Assembly: GCA_023135195.1 (NCBI GenBank)
Contig: JAGLTQ010000104.1
Location: 1-35,723, forward strand
From: Gammaproteobacteria bacterium
Lineage (GTDB): Bacteria > Pseudomonadota > Gammaproteobacteria > UBA6429 > Thiohalophilaceae
Direction of reading: 5' to 3'
DNA length: 35,723 nt
Part shown: positions 8,589-16,323 of the stretch, one piece after another
Layout: each line of letters begins with the position of its first letter
Position numbering within the stretch: the stretch's first letter is position 1
The notes under the pieces: model-generated
Databases searched by the model: none
Told to the model about the DNA's origin: nothing
What the model saw: the letters and a program-made list of their open reading frames with translations, nothing else
Made by a program: the position numbers and the translations under genes

Positions 8589-9119
8589 ATGAAAAACTAT
8601 ATACAGTTTGTTACTAACACATCAAAGTTATGTGGCATTGCTTCCGCACTCATGATCCTGGTGGCCGTTTTTGTTGTTTGCCAAATGGTTTGGGTTCGTT
8701 ACATTCTGGAAGAATCATCAATATGGCAAACTGAATTTGTTACTTTTCTATTAATTGCCGCTACATTTATTGGCAGTCCGTATGTATTGTTAACACGCGG
8801 CCACGTTAATGTTGATTTAATCCCTTTATATTTAAAACAACACTGGCGTTTAAGATTAGCTTTATTCGCGTCAACCATGTCACTCCTTTTTTGTTTGCTT
8901 ATTACTTATACCGGTTATGAATTTTGGTATGAAGCATGGGAAGGAGGCTGGGTATCAGATTCTATTTGGGAAGTACGACTTTGGATTCCATATTTTTCAT
9001 TACCCTTTGGTTTTGCTATTTTATCATTGCAGTATATTGCAGATATTATAAATTTGATTCGTGGTGATGAAATGCCATTTGGTCTCTCTGCTGAAGATAT
9101 TATGGAGAGCTCAACATGA
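8589..9119 (+). CDS. dctQ: TRAP transporter small membrane subunit (DctQ)
   Basis: This 176-residue integral membrane protein has four predicted helices, the normal size and topology for DctQ. It carries the family feature W-Q-T-E-F-V-T-F-L-L around residue 45 and a G-S-P-Y-V-L-L-T-R-G-H-V-N-V-D segment around 60-75, which is strongly conserved in DctQ proteins. It forms the membrane complex with DctM, into which the solute-binding protein DctP docks. Its stop overlaps the dctM start by four bases (ATGA), indicating translational coupling. It is separated from dctP by a terminator hairpin, so it may be expressed at lower level than the binding protein. Confidence 0.92.
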   Translation: MKNYIQFVTNTSKLCGIASALMILVAVFVVCQMVWVRYILEESSIWQTEFVTFLLIAATFIGSPYVLLTRGHVNVDLIPLYLKQHWRLRLALFASTMSLLFCLLITYTGYEFWYEAWEGGWVSDSIWEVRLWIPYFSLPFGFAILSLQYIADIINLIRGDEMPFGLSAEDIMESST

Positions 9120-10435
9120 GTCCCCTCATTATTGGTTTGTTAATTGTTTTTGTTCTTGTTTTTTTATTGTTAACGGGAATGCCTGTTGCTTTTGCATTGG
9201 GTTCAGTCGCTATTGTATTTTTAGTGATTTTCGATGGAGTAAATAGTGTTGATGTCATTGCCGATACGTTATTCGGCGGTTTAAATGAATTTGCTTTGCT
9301 TTCTATTCCTATGTTTATTTTGATGGGATCGGCAATTGCCTCATCACGTGCAGGTAGTGATCTGTATGAAGCATTAGAACGCTGGTTTTATAAAGTGCCT
9401 GGAGGTTTAATTATTTCTAACATTGGTGCCTGTTCTATTTTTGCGGCGCTAAGTGGCTCATCTCCTGCAACCTGTGCCGCCATTGGCAAGATGGGTATTC
9501 CTGAAATGCAAAAACGGGGCTATCCAGATAGTTTAGCTGCTGGTGCGATTGCCGCTGGTGGTACCTTAGGTATTTTAATCCCACCAAGTATAACCATGAT
9601 CGTTTATGGTATTGCGACCGAAACTTCAATTGGTCGACTTTTTATGGCGGGTATTATTCCAGGCATAATGTTAACTGGGTTGTTTATGGCATGGTCATTG
9701 TATTATGCCAGGCGTAAAGGTTTTCATTTTAAAGCGGGTGATAAAGGTTATTCCTGGAAAGAAAAGTTTGAAATACTTCCAAAGATTATGCCTTTCTTAA
9801 TGATCATTGTTTTAGTGCTATATGCTTTATATGGTGGAGTAGCGACGCCTTCTGAAGCGGCCGGTATTGGTGCTTTTGTTTGTATTGCGCTTGTTGTTTT
9901 CATTTATAAAATGTGGAACCTGCGTGAGCACTGGGAAATATTACGCAGTGCAATGCGTGAGTCAGTGATGATTATGATGATCATTGGCAGTGCCGCACTG
10001 TTCAGTTACATGATGTCGAGTTTATACATTACTCAATCATTGGCAGAAGGGATTGCAACATTGGATGTGAGTCCATGGGTATTATTATTAAGTATTAATT
10101 TTTTCCTTTTATTAGCGGGCTTATTTCTGCCACCGGTTGCGGTCATTTTAATGGCTGCGCCAACACTGGTACCGATTGTCGAAACGATTGGTTTTGATCC
10201 TATCTGGTTTGGCGTAATGTTAACGTTAAATATGGAAATTGGTTTAATAACGCCGCCGGTTGGTTTGAATCTTTATGTCATCAACAGTATTGCACCGGAT
10301 ATAAAGTTACCGACTATTCTTTGGGGGGCGTTGCCCTTTATGATTTGTATGTTGATTGGTATAGCACTTCTTATTATGTTCCCGGGTTTAGCAACATGGT
10401 TACCTGATTACATGATGGGGCCAGCTCAATATTAA
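9116..10435 (+). CDS. dctM: TRAP transporter large membrane subunit (DctM)
   Basis: The 439-residue polytopic protein (about 12 helices and two re-entrant loops) is the Na+-coupled transport subunit of the TRAP system. Typical DctM motifs are present: G-S-S-P-A-T-C-A-A-I-G-K-M near residue 117, A-I-A-A-G-G-T-L-G-I-L-I-P-P-S-I near 143, and E-I-G-L-I-T-P-P-V-G-L-N near 370. The length is normal. It overlaps dctQ by four bases. The next gene, a TauE/SafE permease, begins 22 bases after the stop and may belong to the same transcript. Confidence 0.95.
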   Translation: MSPLIIGLLIVFVLVFLLLTGMPVAFALGSVAIVFLVIFDGVNSVDVIADTLFGGLNEFALLSIPMFILMGSAIASSRAGSDLYEALERWFYKVPGGLIISNIGACSIFAALSGSSPATCAAIGKMGIPEMQKRGYPDSLAAGAIAAGGTLGILIPPSITMIVYGIATETSIGRLFMAGIIPGIMLTGLFMAWSLYYARRKGFHFKAGDKGYSWKEKFEILPKIMPFLMIIVLVLYALYGGVATPSEAAGIGAFVCIALVVFIYKMWNLREHWEILRSAMRESVMIMMIIGSAALFSYMMSSLYITQSLAEGIATLDVSPWVLLLSINFFLLLAGLFLPPVAVILMAAPTLVPIVETIGFDPIWFGVMLTLNMEIGLITPPVGLNLYVINSIAPDIKLPTILWGALPFMICMLIGIALLIMFPGLATWLPDYMMGPAQY

Positions 10436-10457
10436 AATGATCTAAACAAAACAATTT

Positions 10458-11246
10458 ATGGATATTTTAATTTTATTGGTTAGTGGTGCTGTGGCAGGAA
10501 TGTTTGCCGGGCTACTAGGCATTGGTGGCGGTATTATTATTGTGCCGGTTTTAGCTATGGTCTTTACTTCGCAAGGCGTGAGTATTGATGTACTGATGCA
10601 TGTTGCTATTGGCACATCACTTGCGACGATTGTGATCACTTCTCTCTCATCTATTCGCGCACACCACAAACATAAGGCTATAGACTGGCCTGTGGTACGC
10701 GTTATTGCGACAGGTGTTTTTGTTGGTGGCCTTGTGGGAGCCGTTATTGCAAAGCTGATACCGGGTGAAGATTTAAAATTTATTTTCTCTATTTTTATGC
10801 TTTTAATTGCTGCACAAATGTATTTTGGAAATGAAGCAAAAGCGCATCGAAGCTTACCCCATAAATTTGGAATGCTTATTGCTGGAACCAGCATAGGTTC
10901 AATTGCATCTTTGATGGGTGTAGGTGGTGGCTCGATGTCTGTGCCTTTCCTTACCTGGTGTAATATGAATATAAGAAAAGCAGTTGCAACATCATCCGCT
11001 ATTGGATTTCCTATAGCGCTGGCTGGCACGATAGGTTTTATTGTGACGGGTTGGTCTGTAGTAGATCGTCCGGTAATGAGTTTTGGTTACGTTAACTTAC
11101 CTGCATTTTTAAGTATTGTTGTTGCAAGTGTATTGTTTGCGCCGGTTGGTGCATGGATTGCACACCGTATATCTCCCGTCATACTCAAACGTATTTTCGC
11201 GGCCTTCCTGGTTGTTATTGGAACAAGAATGCTAATGACACTGTAA
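10458..11246 (+). CDS. TauE/SafE family anion permease
   Basis: The 262-residue membrane protein has about eight helices in two homologous halves. Each half begins with the TauE/SafE signature: G-L-L-G-I-G-G-G near residue 20 and S-L-M-G-V-G-G-G near residue 155. Family members export sulfite, sulfoacetate or other organic anions. The substrate here is not known. It lies 22 bases downstream of dctM on the same strand, so it could add another carboxylate or sulfonate carrier to that locus, or simply be read through. There is no clear ribosome binding site before the ATG, which makes the start less certain than the gene. Confidence 0.88.
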   Translation: MDILILLVSGAVAGMFAGLLGIGGGIIIVPVLAMVFTSQGVSIDVLMHVAIGTSLATIVITSLSSIRAHHKHKAIDWPVVRVIATGVFVGGLVGAVIAKLIPGEDLKFIFSIFMLLIAAQMYFGNEAKAHRSLPHKFGMLIAGTSIGSIASLMGVGGGSMSVPFLTWCNMNIRKAVATSSAIGFPIALAGTIGFIVTGWSVVDRPVMSFGYVNLPAFLSIVVASVLFAPVGAWIAHRISPVILKRIFAAFLVVIGTRMLMTL

Positions 11247-11352
11247 TGTTAGCGATACTGGAGTTTTACTAAAATATATCCTAATGTAACATAATCATTA
11301 ATGGTTGCAGGTTCAGCGCAGTTACAATTGACGAATCCAACAAACATATAAT

Positions 11353-11378
11353 GTTGGGTTAGCTATGCTTAACCCAAC
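11353..11378. repeat. GTTGGGTTA palindromic intergenic repeat, possible bidirectional terminator
   Basis: GTTGGGTTA at 11353-11361 pairs perfectly with TAACCCAAC at 11370-11378 across an eight-base loop. It lies between the convergent tauE-like gene and moaA. The sequence resembles the widespread GTTGGGTT...AACCCAACCTAC intergenic palindromes of many proteobacteria (from general experience). It lacks a long T-run on either side, so a terminator role is uncertain. Confidence 0.6.
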
Positions 11379-11402
11379 CTACGTCTACTTTTCAGACTTG
11401 TT

Positions 11403-12389
11403 TTAACCGCCTGTCATCGACATAAAGCGAACCAGCTTTCCAGGTTGTTCACTAAATTCATGCTTTTCTGGTTTTAAGTCAATGGCTTTTTGTATATGTT
11501 CTTTTAACTTATCATCGCTAATGCCTGCACGCATCAACTCGCGTAGAGGATAACTATCATCCTGACCCAGGCAGAGATATAACGTTCCATCAACGGAAAG
11601 ACGAACACGGTTACAGGTATCACAAAAATGTTGCGATATCGGAGTAATAAAGCCAATTCTTAATTCTGTGTCATCAACGCGAACATAACGAGCGGGGCCA
11701 CCACCGTTCATGTTTGCTTTGGTTAAGGTATATTTTTCTGCCAGACGATCATGGATTTCACTCAGTGGAATATATTGTTTATTCGCTTCTCGACCGGTAT
11801 CCCCCATCGGCATGGCTTCAATAAATCTTAAAGTGAAGTCATGTTTAATGCAAAAGTCGACCATGTCTTCAACTTCATCATCATTGACGCCGCGCATAGC
11901 AACCATATTAATTTTGACAGGTTGAAATCCTGCTTCTTTTGCTGCCATTAAACCATCAATGACTTTTTCAATTTTTCCGCCACCAGTAATTTCTTTAAAT
12001 CGATCGGCACGTAATGTATCCAGGCTAACGTTAATACGAGAAATGCCTGCTTGTTTAAGAGGAGTCGCTTGTTTCTTTAATTGAGTTGCGTTGCTGCTGA
12101 GTGAAAGATCTTCAATGCCAGGCAGTTTTGCAAGTCTGGCAGCAAGCCCGGCCAGATTTTTTCTTACCAGAGGCTCTCCACCTGTGATACGAATACGTTT
12201 TGTACCCAGTTCACCAAAGATGCGAATTACTCGTTCTATTTCATCAAATGTCAGCCAGTCTTCAGGTTCACCAAAATCTTTAAAACCTTTTGGCATGCAA
12301 TAGCTACATCTTAAATCACAACGATCGGTAACCGACAAGCGTAAGTATTCAATGCTGCGTCCATACTTGTCGGTCAGTAGCTGTGTCAT
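11403..12389 (-). CDS. moaA: GTP 3',8-cyclase, molybdenum cofactor biosynthesis
   Basis: The 328-residue radical-SAM enzyme converts GTP to 3',8-cyclo-GTP, the first step of molybdopterin synthesis. The radical-SAM cluster motif is C24-x3-C28-x2-C31. The second, substrate-binding cluster is C256-x2-C259-x13-C273, as in all MoaA proteins. The C-terminal G-G tail (S-M-T-G-G) that enters the active site is intact. It is a single gene with no other moa genes beside it. Molybdenum cofactor would serve a nitrate reductase upstream of the nitrite and NO reductases in this window, but no nitrate reductase is encoded here. Confidence 0.97.
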   Translation of the reverse strand: MTQLLTDKYGRSIEYLRLSVTDRCDLRCSYCMPKGFKDFGEPEDWLTFDEIERVIRIFGELGTKRIRITGGEPLVRKNLAGLAARLAKLPGIEDLSLSSNATQLKKQATPLKQAGISRINVSLDTLRADRFKEITGGGKIEKVIDGLMAAKEAGFQPVKINMVAMRGVNDDEVEDMVDFCIKHDFTLRFIEAMPMGDTGREANKQYIPLSEIHDRLAEKYTLTKANMNGGGPARYVRVDDTELRIGFITPISQHFCDTCNRVRLSVDGTLYLCLGQDDSYPLRELMRAGISDDKLKEHIQKAIDLKPEKHEFSEQPGKLVRFMSMTGG

Positions 12390-12536
12390 GTAAAAACCCT
12401 TTCGGTTGGTGGGTTTGAATAGGAGATATCACTGTACTTAGAGTGTCGCCGATTATAGCTTATTGAACTTGATGAGAGGTAGGCATATTGGTTTTATTTT
12501 AGATTGTTAGGGGTATTATGTGCTTAAAAAATCGTA

Positions 12537-13151
12537 TTATAAATCATTAACTTCTAAAGACATTCGAACAAGATCGGTAACCGATGTGACTGCCATTTTT
12601 ACCATCACATTAGCACGGTGAACTTCTACCGTCTTAATGCTAATTTCAAGTTGCTTGGCGATATCTTTATTTATCATGCCTGAAACAACAAGTCCCATCA
12701 CTTCTTTTTCTCGCCTGGTTAAAGAGTTGATTCGTTTTAGTGTTTTATTTTGACTCTTGTTTTTAGTGCGATCAATTTCGTGTTTAGATACAGCTTTTTG
12801 AATAAGAACGAGCAAGTCCTGAGCCTTAAAGGGTTTTTCAAGAAAGTCGAGTACTCCCGCTTTCATCGCTTTAACGGCAGTTGATACATCACCAAAACCA
12901 CTCATCATAATGACAGGCAGATCAATATTATTTCCTGCAAGTTGTTGTTGTAACTCGAGGCCATTAATTCCTGGTAAACGCATATCGAGCACCAGGCAAC
13001 CCAGACCATCATCTGTATAGGTATCCAGAAAATCGCTGGCACTCCTATAAGTTTTAGACTTGTAATTGATCGTTTGAACAAGTGAGCTTAAGTACGCCAG
13101 CATGCTTGGATCATCATCAACTATGTGTATAGTGGCATCTTTATTATTCAT
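12537..13151 (-). CDS. FixJ-type two-component response regulator (orphan)
   Basis: The 204-residue protein has an N-terminal receiver domain. Its acidic pocket is at D12/D13, the phospho-acceptor is D56 in V-L-D-M-R-L-P-G, and the conserved Lys is in L-E-K-P-F. A C-terminal LuxR/NarL-type helix-turn-helix follows (L-T-R-R-E-K-E-V, then I-K-T-V-E-V-H-R). This architecture is that of FixJ and TodT/StyR-like regulators. No histidine kinase lies next to it, so its partner and stimulus are unknown. It sits between moaA and the ccm operon. The 343-base gap upstream contains a perfect palindrome close to its start. Confidence 0.92.
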   Translation of the reverse strand: MNNKDATIHIVDDDPSMLAYLSSLVQTINYKSKTYRSASDFLDTYTDDGLGCLVLDMRLPGINGLELQQQLAGNNIDLPVIMMSGFGDVSTAVKAMKAGVLDFLEKPFKAQDLLVLIQKAVSKHEIDRTKNKSQNKTLKRINSLTRREKEVMGLVVSGMINKDIAKQLEISIKTVEVHRANVMVKMAVTSVTDLVRMSLEVNDL

Positions 13152-13494
13152 TCTATATTTCTAGTTAGTCTGTGAAAAATCACAGTTATCCCGATTTTAG
13201 TTTAATTTTTTTGCTAACCTGTATAGCCATCCAAAAAGCCATGAGTTAGACATGATTTTTATTTAAAATTAATCTCAATGGGGAAGGTGAGATGATTTCA
13301 TTAGTGTAATCATATTTGGTATTTATCACTTATCATATTATGATCATTGATTAATGATATTAGGGTTTTCCCTTATATAGTGTGAGTTCGCATACAAGAT
13401 ATATGGTATATAAGGCGTATCGGCCTTTAAGCCTCAATATTTAATTTAATTAAGCATAGTTTTTGTATGCTTCAAAGGTTCGATTAGTTTAATT
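13152..13494. other. 343-base divergent intergenic region between the response regulator and ccmA
   Basis: No coding region can be supported here. It is very AT-rich and must hold the promoters of both the response regulator (minus strand) and the ccm operon (plus strand). The only clear element is the palindrome at 13170-13185. A weaker hyphenated inverted repeat, ATCATT-4-AATGAT, lies near 13340-13360. No RNA gene is recognisable. Confidence 0.6.
13170..13185. promoter_or_regulatory. Perfect palindrome CTGTGA-AAAA-TCACAG upstream of the response regulator
   Basis: The sixteen-base dyad is centred about 27 bases upstream of the response regulator's start codon. Its half-site resembles Crp-family sites (TGTGA/TCACA), but the spacer is four bases, as in FNR/DNR boxes, not the six of a canonical Crp site. 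It is likely an operator of a Crp/Fnr-superfamily protein or an autoregulatory site. The protein is unknown. Confidence 0.5.
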
Positions 13495-14130
13495 ATGGAA
13501 AAACAGTACTCATTTACTGCCGATTTAAATGTCAAAAATCTTGCCTGTTTACGTAATGAGCAAGCGTTATTTAGTGGTTTAAATGTCTCTTTATCTCCTG
13601 AAAATGTACTGTTTTTAGAAGGTGAGAATGGTAGTGGAAAAACCAGCTTATTAAGAATTCTTTGTGGTTTTCGCCTTGCTGATGAAGGGGAAATTAGCTG
13701 GGGAGAGCAACCTGTTTCCAGCGTGCCGGAATATTTTGAAAACATCTCATATGTTGGACATAAAAATGGCATTAAAGATGAACTCACGGTTGAAGAAAAT
13801 CTGAATTTAATGCGTTCAATGGCAACCGCTTCCGATATAGAAACAGAAGTAGTGTTAAAACAAATTGGTCTTTTTAAACAGGCCGATGTTTTGAGTCGTC
13901 AATTATCAGCAGGGCAAAAACGTAAGCTTGCACTGGCGCGATTAATGATGACAAATAATTCTTTTTGGATTCTTGATGAGCCCTTTACCTCTCTCGATAA
14001 AGCAACGGTTGTTTTTTTCGAATCCTTAATTAAACAACACATAGCTCGGGGTGGTATGTTAATTTTAACATCTCATCATGATATTGATTTATCCGGTTTA
14101 TCGGTTCACCACTTAAATTTGTCGAATTAA
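13495..14130 (+). CDS. ccmA: Haem exporter ATP-binding protein CcmA
   Basis: The 211-residue ABC ATPase powers the CcmABCD complex that releases holo-CcmE during system I cytochrome c maturation. The Walker A G-E-N-G-S-G-K-T-S is around residue 43. The signature L-S-A-G-Q-K-R-K-L-A-L-A-R is around 139, and the Walker B I-L-D-E-P-F is near 160, followed by T-S-L-D. The length is usual for CcmA. It is the first gene of an uninterrupted ccm operon and ccmB starts three bases after its stop. The promoter should lie in the AT-rich gap upstream. Confidence 0.96.
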   Translation: MEKQYSFTADLNVKNLACLRNEQALFSGLNVSLSPENVLFLEGENGSGKTSLLRILCGFRLADEGEISWGEQPVSSVPEYFENISYVGHKNGIKDELTVEENLNLMRSMATASDIETEVVLKQIGLFKQADVLSRQLSAGQKRKLALARLMMTNNSFWILDEPFTSLDKATVVFFESLIKQHIARGGMLILTSHHDIDLSGLSVHHLNLSN

Positions 14131-14133
14131 AAT

Positions 14134-14802
14134 ATGTTAGATGCATGGTTACAAATATTTAAACGTGATTTATTAATTGCATTTAGGCGTCGTTCCGAAA
14201 TTATTCATCCCCTTATATTTTTTGTCATGGTGATTTCCTTATTTCCCCTCGCGATTGGCGATGATAAGGTCTTATTACAAAAAATTGCCCCCGCCATTAT
14301 TTGGGTAACGGCTTTATTAGCAACCATGTTGTCATTAGATAATTTATTTCGTTCAGATTTTGATGATGGCAGTCTGGAACAAATGACCTTGTTGAAAACC
14401 CCCTTATCTTTTTTGCTAACCGCAAAAATTACAGCACATTGGGTGATCACCGGTTTACCATTAATATTAATAACCCCGTTACTTGCAGTGTTACTTTATA
14501 TGCCGAGTGAAACAATTTCGATGTTGTTACTCACATTATTGTTAGGCACACCAACATTAAGTTTAATTGGTGCTGTCGGCATTGCTTTAACAGTGGGCTT
14601 GAGGCAGGGTGGCGTGATATTATCGCTGCTGATTTTACCTTTATATATTCCTGTTTTAATTTTTGCGACATTAGCGCTGCAAAACGTTGGGCAAGGTTTT
14701 TCTGCCGAAGCACAATTAGCCATGATGTTGGCCATCTTGGTCTTGGCGATTACGTTAGCGCCTTTTGCTATTGCCGCAGCATTAAAAGTGAGTTTGAATT
14801 AA
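14134..14802 (+). CDS. ccmB: Haem exporter permease CcmB
   Basis: The 222-residue protein with six predicted membrane helices is the permease partner of CcmA. The N-terminal F-K-R-D-L-L-I-A-F-R-R-R and the following cytoplasmic-to-membrane transition are typical of CcmB. So is the F-D-D-G-S-L-E-Q segment around residue 75. It sits in the standard position between ccmA and ccmC, with three-base gaps on both sides. The length matches the family. Confidence 0.95.
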   Translation: MLDAWLQIFKRDLLIAFRRRSEIIHPLIFFVMVISLFPLAIGDDKVLLQKIAPAIIWVTALLATMLSLDNLFRSDFDDGSLEQMTLLKTPLSFLLTAKITAHWVITGLPLILITPLLAVLLYMPSETISMLLLTLLLGTPTLSLIGAVGIALTVGLRQGGVILSLLILPLYIPVLIFATLALQNVGQGFSAEAQLAMMLAILVLAITLAPFAIAAALKVSLN

Positions 14803-14805
14803 GTT

Positions 14806-15558
14806 ATGAATATTTTCTCCAGTATCGTTCGGCTATATCACCAGCTTTCATCGCCGCCTTATTTTTATCGAATTGCCGGTTTATGGTTACCCTATATTAT
14901 GGGTTTGTTTGCAATATTATTTATTGGTGGTTTATATAGCGGATTAATACTCGCACCAATTGATTATGAGCAAGGTGAAGCTTATCGAATTATTTTTGTA
15001 CATGTTCCTGCAGCATGGATGTCAATGTTTATATATATAGTGATGGCTGTTACGGGGGCGATTGCTTTGGTTTGGCGTTTAAAGTTAGCCGAAATCGTTA
15101 TGATCAGCAGCGCCCCGATTGGCGCAAGTTTTACCTTTCTCGCTTTAGTCACTGGTTCTATCTGGGGTAAACCCATGTGGAACACCTGGTGGGTGTGGGA
15201 TGCACGTTTAACCTCTGAACTTTTATTGTTGTTTTTATATTTTGGTGTGATGGCTTTATATAATGCGATTGAAGACAGGCGTACTGCGGCACGCGCCGTT
15301 GCTATTCTTGCTTTAGTTGGTGTGGTGAATATCCCGATCATTCATTATTCAGTTGAATGGTGGAATACATTGCATCAAGGCCCGACCATAACAAAGTTTG
15401 ATAAACCTTCAATCCATCTTTCAATGTTGATCCCTTTATTAATCATGGCAGTTGCTTTTAAGCTTTTTTATATTGGTAGTTTGTTTATGCGTGTGAGAAC
15501 AGAATTACTTGCTCGGGAACAAAAAAGTAAATGGGTCGCGAATTTGCTTAAGAAATAA
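14806..15558 (+). CDS. ccmC: Haem-handling protein CcmC
   Basis: The 250-residue, six-helix membrane protein loads haem onto CcmE. The tryptophan-rich periplasmic motif W-W-V-W-D-A-R-L-T-S-E at 128-138 is the haem-handling WWD domain. The two periplasmic His ligands appear in F-V-H-V-P-A-A-W (H66) and T-L-H-Q-G (H190), as in CcmC. It follows ccmB by three bases. In contrast to the tight spacing before it, about 100 bases containing a palindromic repeat separate it from ccmD. Confidence 0.96.
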   Translation: MNIFSSIVRLYHQLSSPPYFYRIAGLWLPYIMGLFAILFIGGLYSGLILAPIDYEQGEAYRIIFVHVPAAWMSMFIYIVMAVTGAIALVWRLKLAEIVMISSAPIGASFTFLALVTGSIWGKPMWNTWWVWDARLTSELLLLFLYFGVMALYNAIEDRRTAARAVAILALVGVVNIPIIHYSVEWWNTLHQGPTITKFDKPSIHLSMLIPLLIMAVAFKLFYIGSLFMRVRTELLAREQKSKWVANLLKK

Positions 15559-15567
15559 AAAACATAT

Positions 15568-15645
15568 GTCATTCCGGCATGTTCTTCGCCGGAATCCATG
15601 TAGTTCGATGATTTAAATTCCGGTTTAAAACTTACTGGAATGACG
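15568..15645. repeat. GTCATTCC...GGAATGAC palindromic element between ccmC and ccmD
   Basis: Outer arms GTCATTCC (15568-15575) and GGAATGAC (15637-15644) are exact reverse complements. Inside them ATTCCGGC (15571-15578) pairs perfectly with GCCGGAAT (15588-15595). The roughly 78-base element looks like the dispersed GTCATTCCGG palindromes found between genes in many proteobacteria. It is inserted in the otherwise compact ccm operon, where it could act as an RNA processing or stability element. Confidence 0.65.
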
Positions 15646-15659
15646 AGAGATAAATAATT

Positions 15660-15839
15660 ATGGAAGCTTTAGATTTTGGTAAATATAACTTTTATATTTG
15701 GGCATCTTATGGATTAACGTTTCTTATTTTAGTCTGGAATGTTGTTGTTCCATTTCTTGAAAAAAAGAAATTGCTAAAAAGTATAAAACGCCGGAATTAT
15801 TTGAATAATAACGGGTCAAACGACACCAATCCTAATTGA
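15660..15839 (+). CDS. ccmD: Haem exporter small subunit CcmD
   Basis: The 59-residue single-helix protein begins M-E-A-L-D-F-G-K-Y-N-F-Y-I-W-A-S-Y-G, which has the CcmD hallmarks (Y-x-F-Y-I-W-x-S-Y-G). One membrane helix and a strongly basic tail follow (K-K-K-L-L-K-S-I-K-R-R). CcmD stabilises CcmC-CcmE within the CcmABCD complex. It lies exactly between ccmC and ccmE, ending 13 bases before ccmE. The ATG at 15660 fits the motif, although the preceding sequence has only a weak ribosome binding site (GAGAGA). Confidence 0.88.
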   Translation: MEALDFGKYNFYIWASYGLTFLILVWNVVVPFLEKKKLLKSIKRRNYLNNNGSNDTNPN

Positions 15840-15852
15840 ATGAGAGAACACT

Positions 15853-16302
15853 GTGAAACCAGCACGTAAAAAAAGATTATTCTTTATTGTATTTCTTGTC
15901 GCCGGAGTAAGCCTGGCCGCAGGTTTTGCAATGTATGCCTTTAACCAAAACCTCATGTTTTATTTCTCACCGACAGATGTAAAGCAAGGCAAAGCACCTG
16001 TTGATAAATTATTCCGCATGGGTGGCATGGTTGTAGAAGGTACATTTAAAAAAGAACCTAAGACATTAAAGGTTCATTTTGATCTGACAGATTATGAGAA
16101 AACCGTTAGTGTTGAATATGAAGGGATCTTGCCAGATTTATTTCGCGAAGGTCAGGGCATCATTAGTCGCGGTAAATTAAATACAGAGGGTGTTTTTATT
16201 GCAGAGGAAGTGCTGGCAAAACATGATGAAAATTATATGCCGCCTGAAGTTGCTGAATCATTAAAAAACAAACCCAAACCAGTTAAAATTCAAACTAAAT
16301 AA
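15853..16302 (+). CDS. ccmE: Cytochrome c-type biogenesis haem chaperone CcmE
   Basis: The 149-residue periplasmic haem chaperone is anchored by an N-terminal helix (residues 9-29). Its beta-barrel OB domain ends in the haem attachment motif H-D-E-N-Y (H124, Y128), the site of covalent haem linkage in classical CcmE. The preceding V-L-A-K and following M-P-P-E are conserved. It receives haem from CcmC and passes it to CcmF. It is transcribed with the rest of the operon; ccmF begins 21 bases later. Confidence 0.96.
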   Translation: MKPARKKRLFFIVFLVAGVSLAAGFAMYAFNQNLMFYFSPTDVKQGKAPVDKLFRMGGMVVEGTFKKEPKTLKVHFDLTDYEKTVSVEYEGILPDLFREGQGIISRGKLNTEGVFIAEEVLAKHDENYMPPEVAESLKNKPKPVKIQTK

Positions 16303-16323
16303 ATTTAAAAAAGTTGTAAAAAT

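Noticed and set aside
10442-11029. Long open frame antisense to the TauE/SafE gene
   Set aside because: It is the complement of a well-supported membrane protein gene, has no start signal, and has a composition typical of antisense frames.
13335-13365. TTGAT-TAAT-GATAT as a possible FNR box upstream of ccmA
   Set aside because: Only one half-site matches; the other half agrees with ATCAA at one position only.
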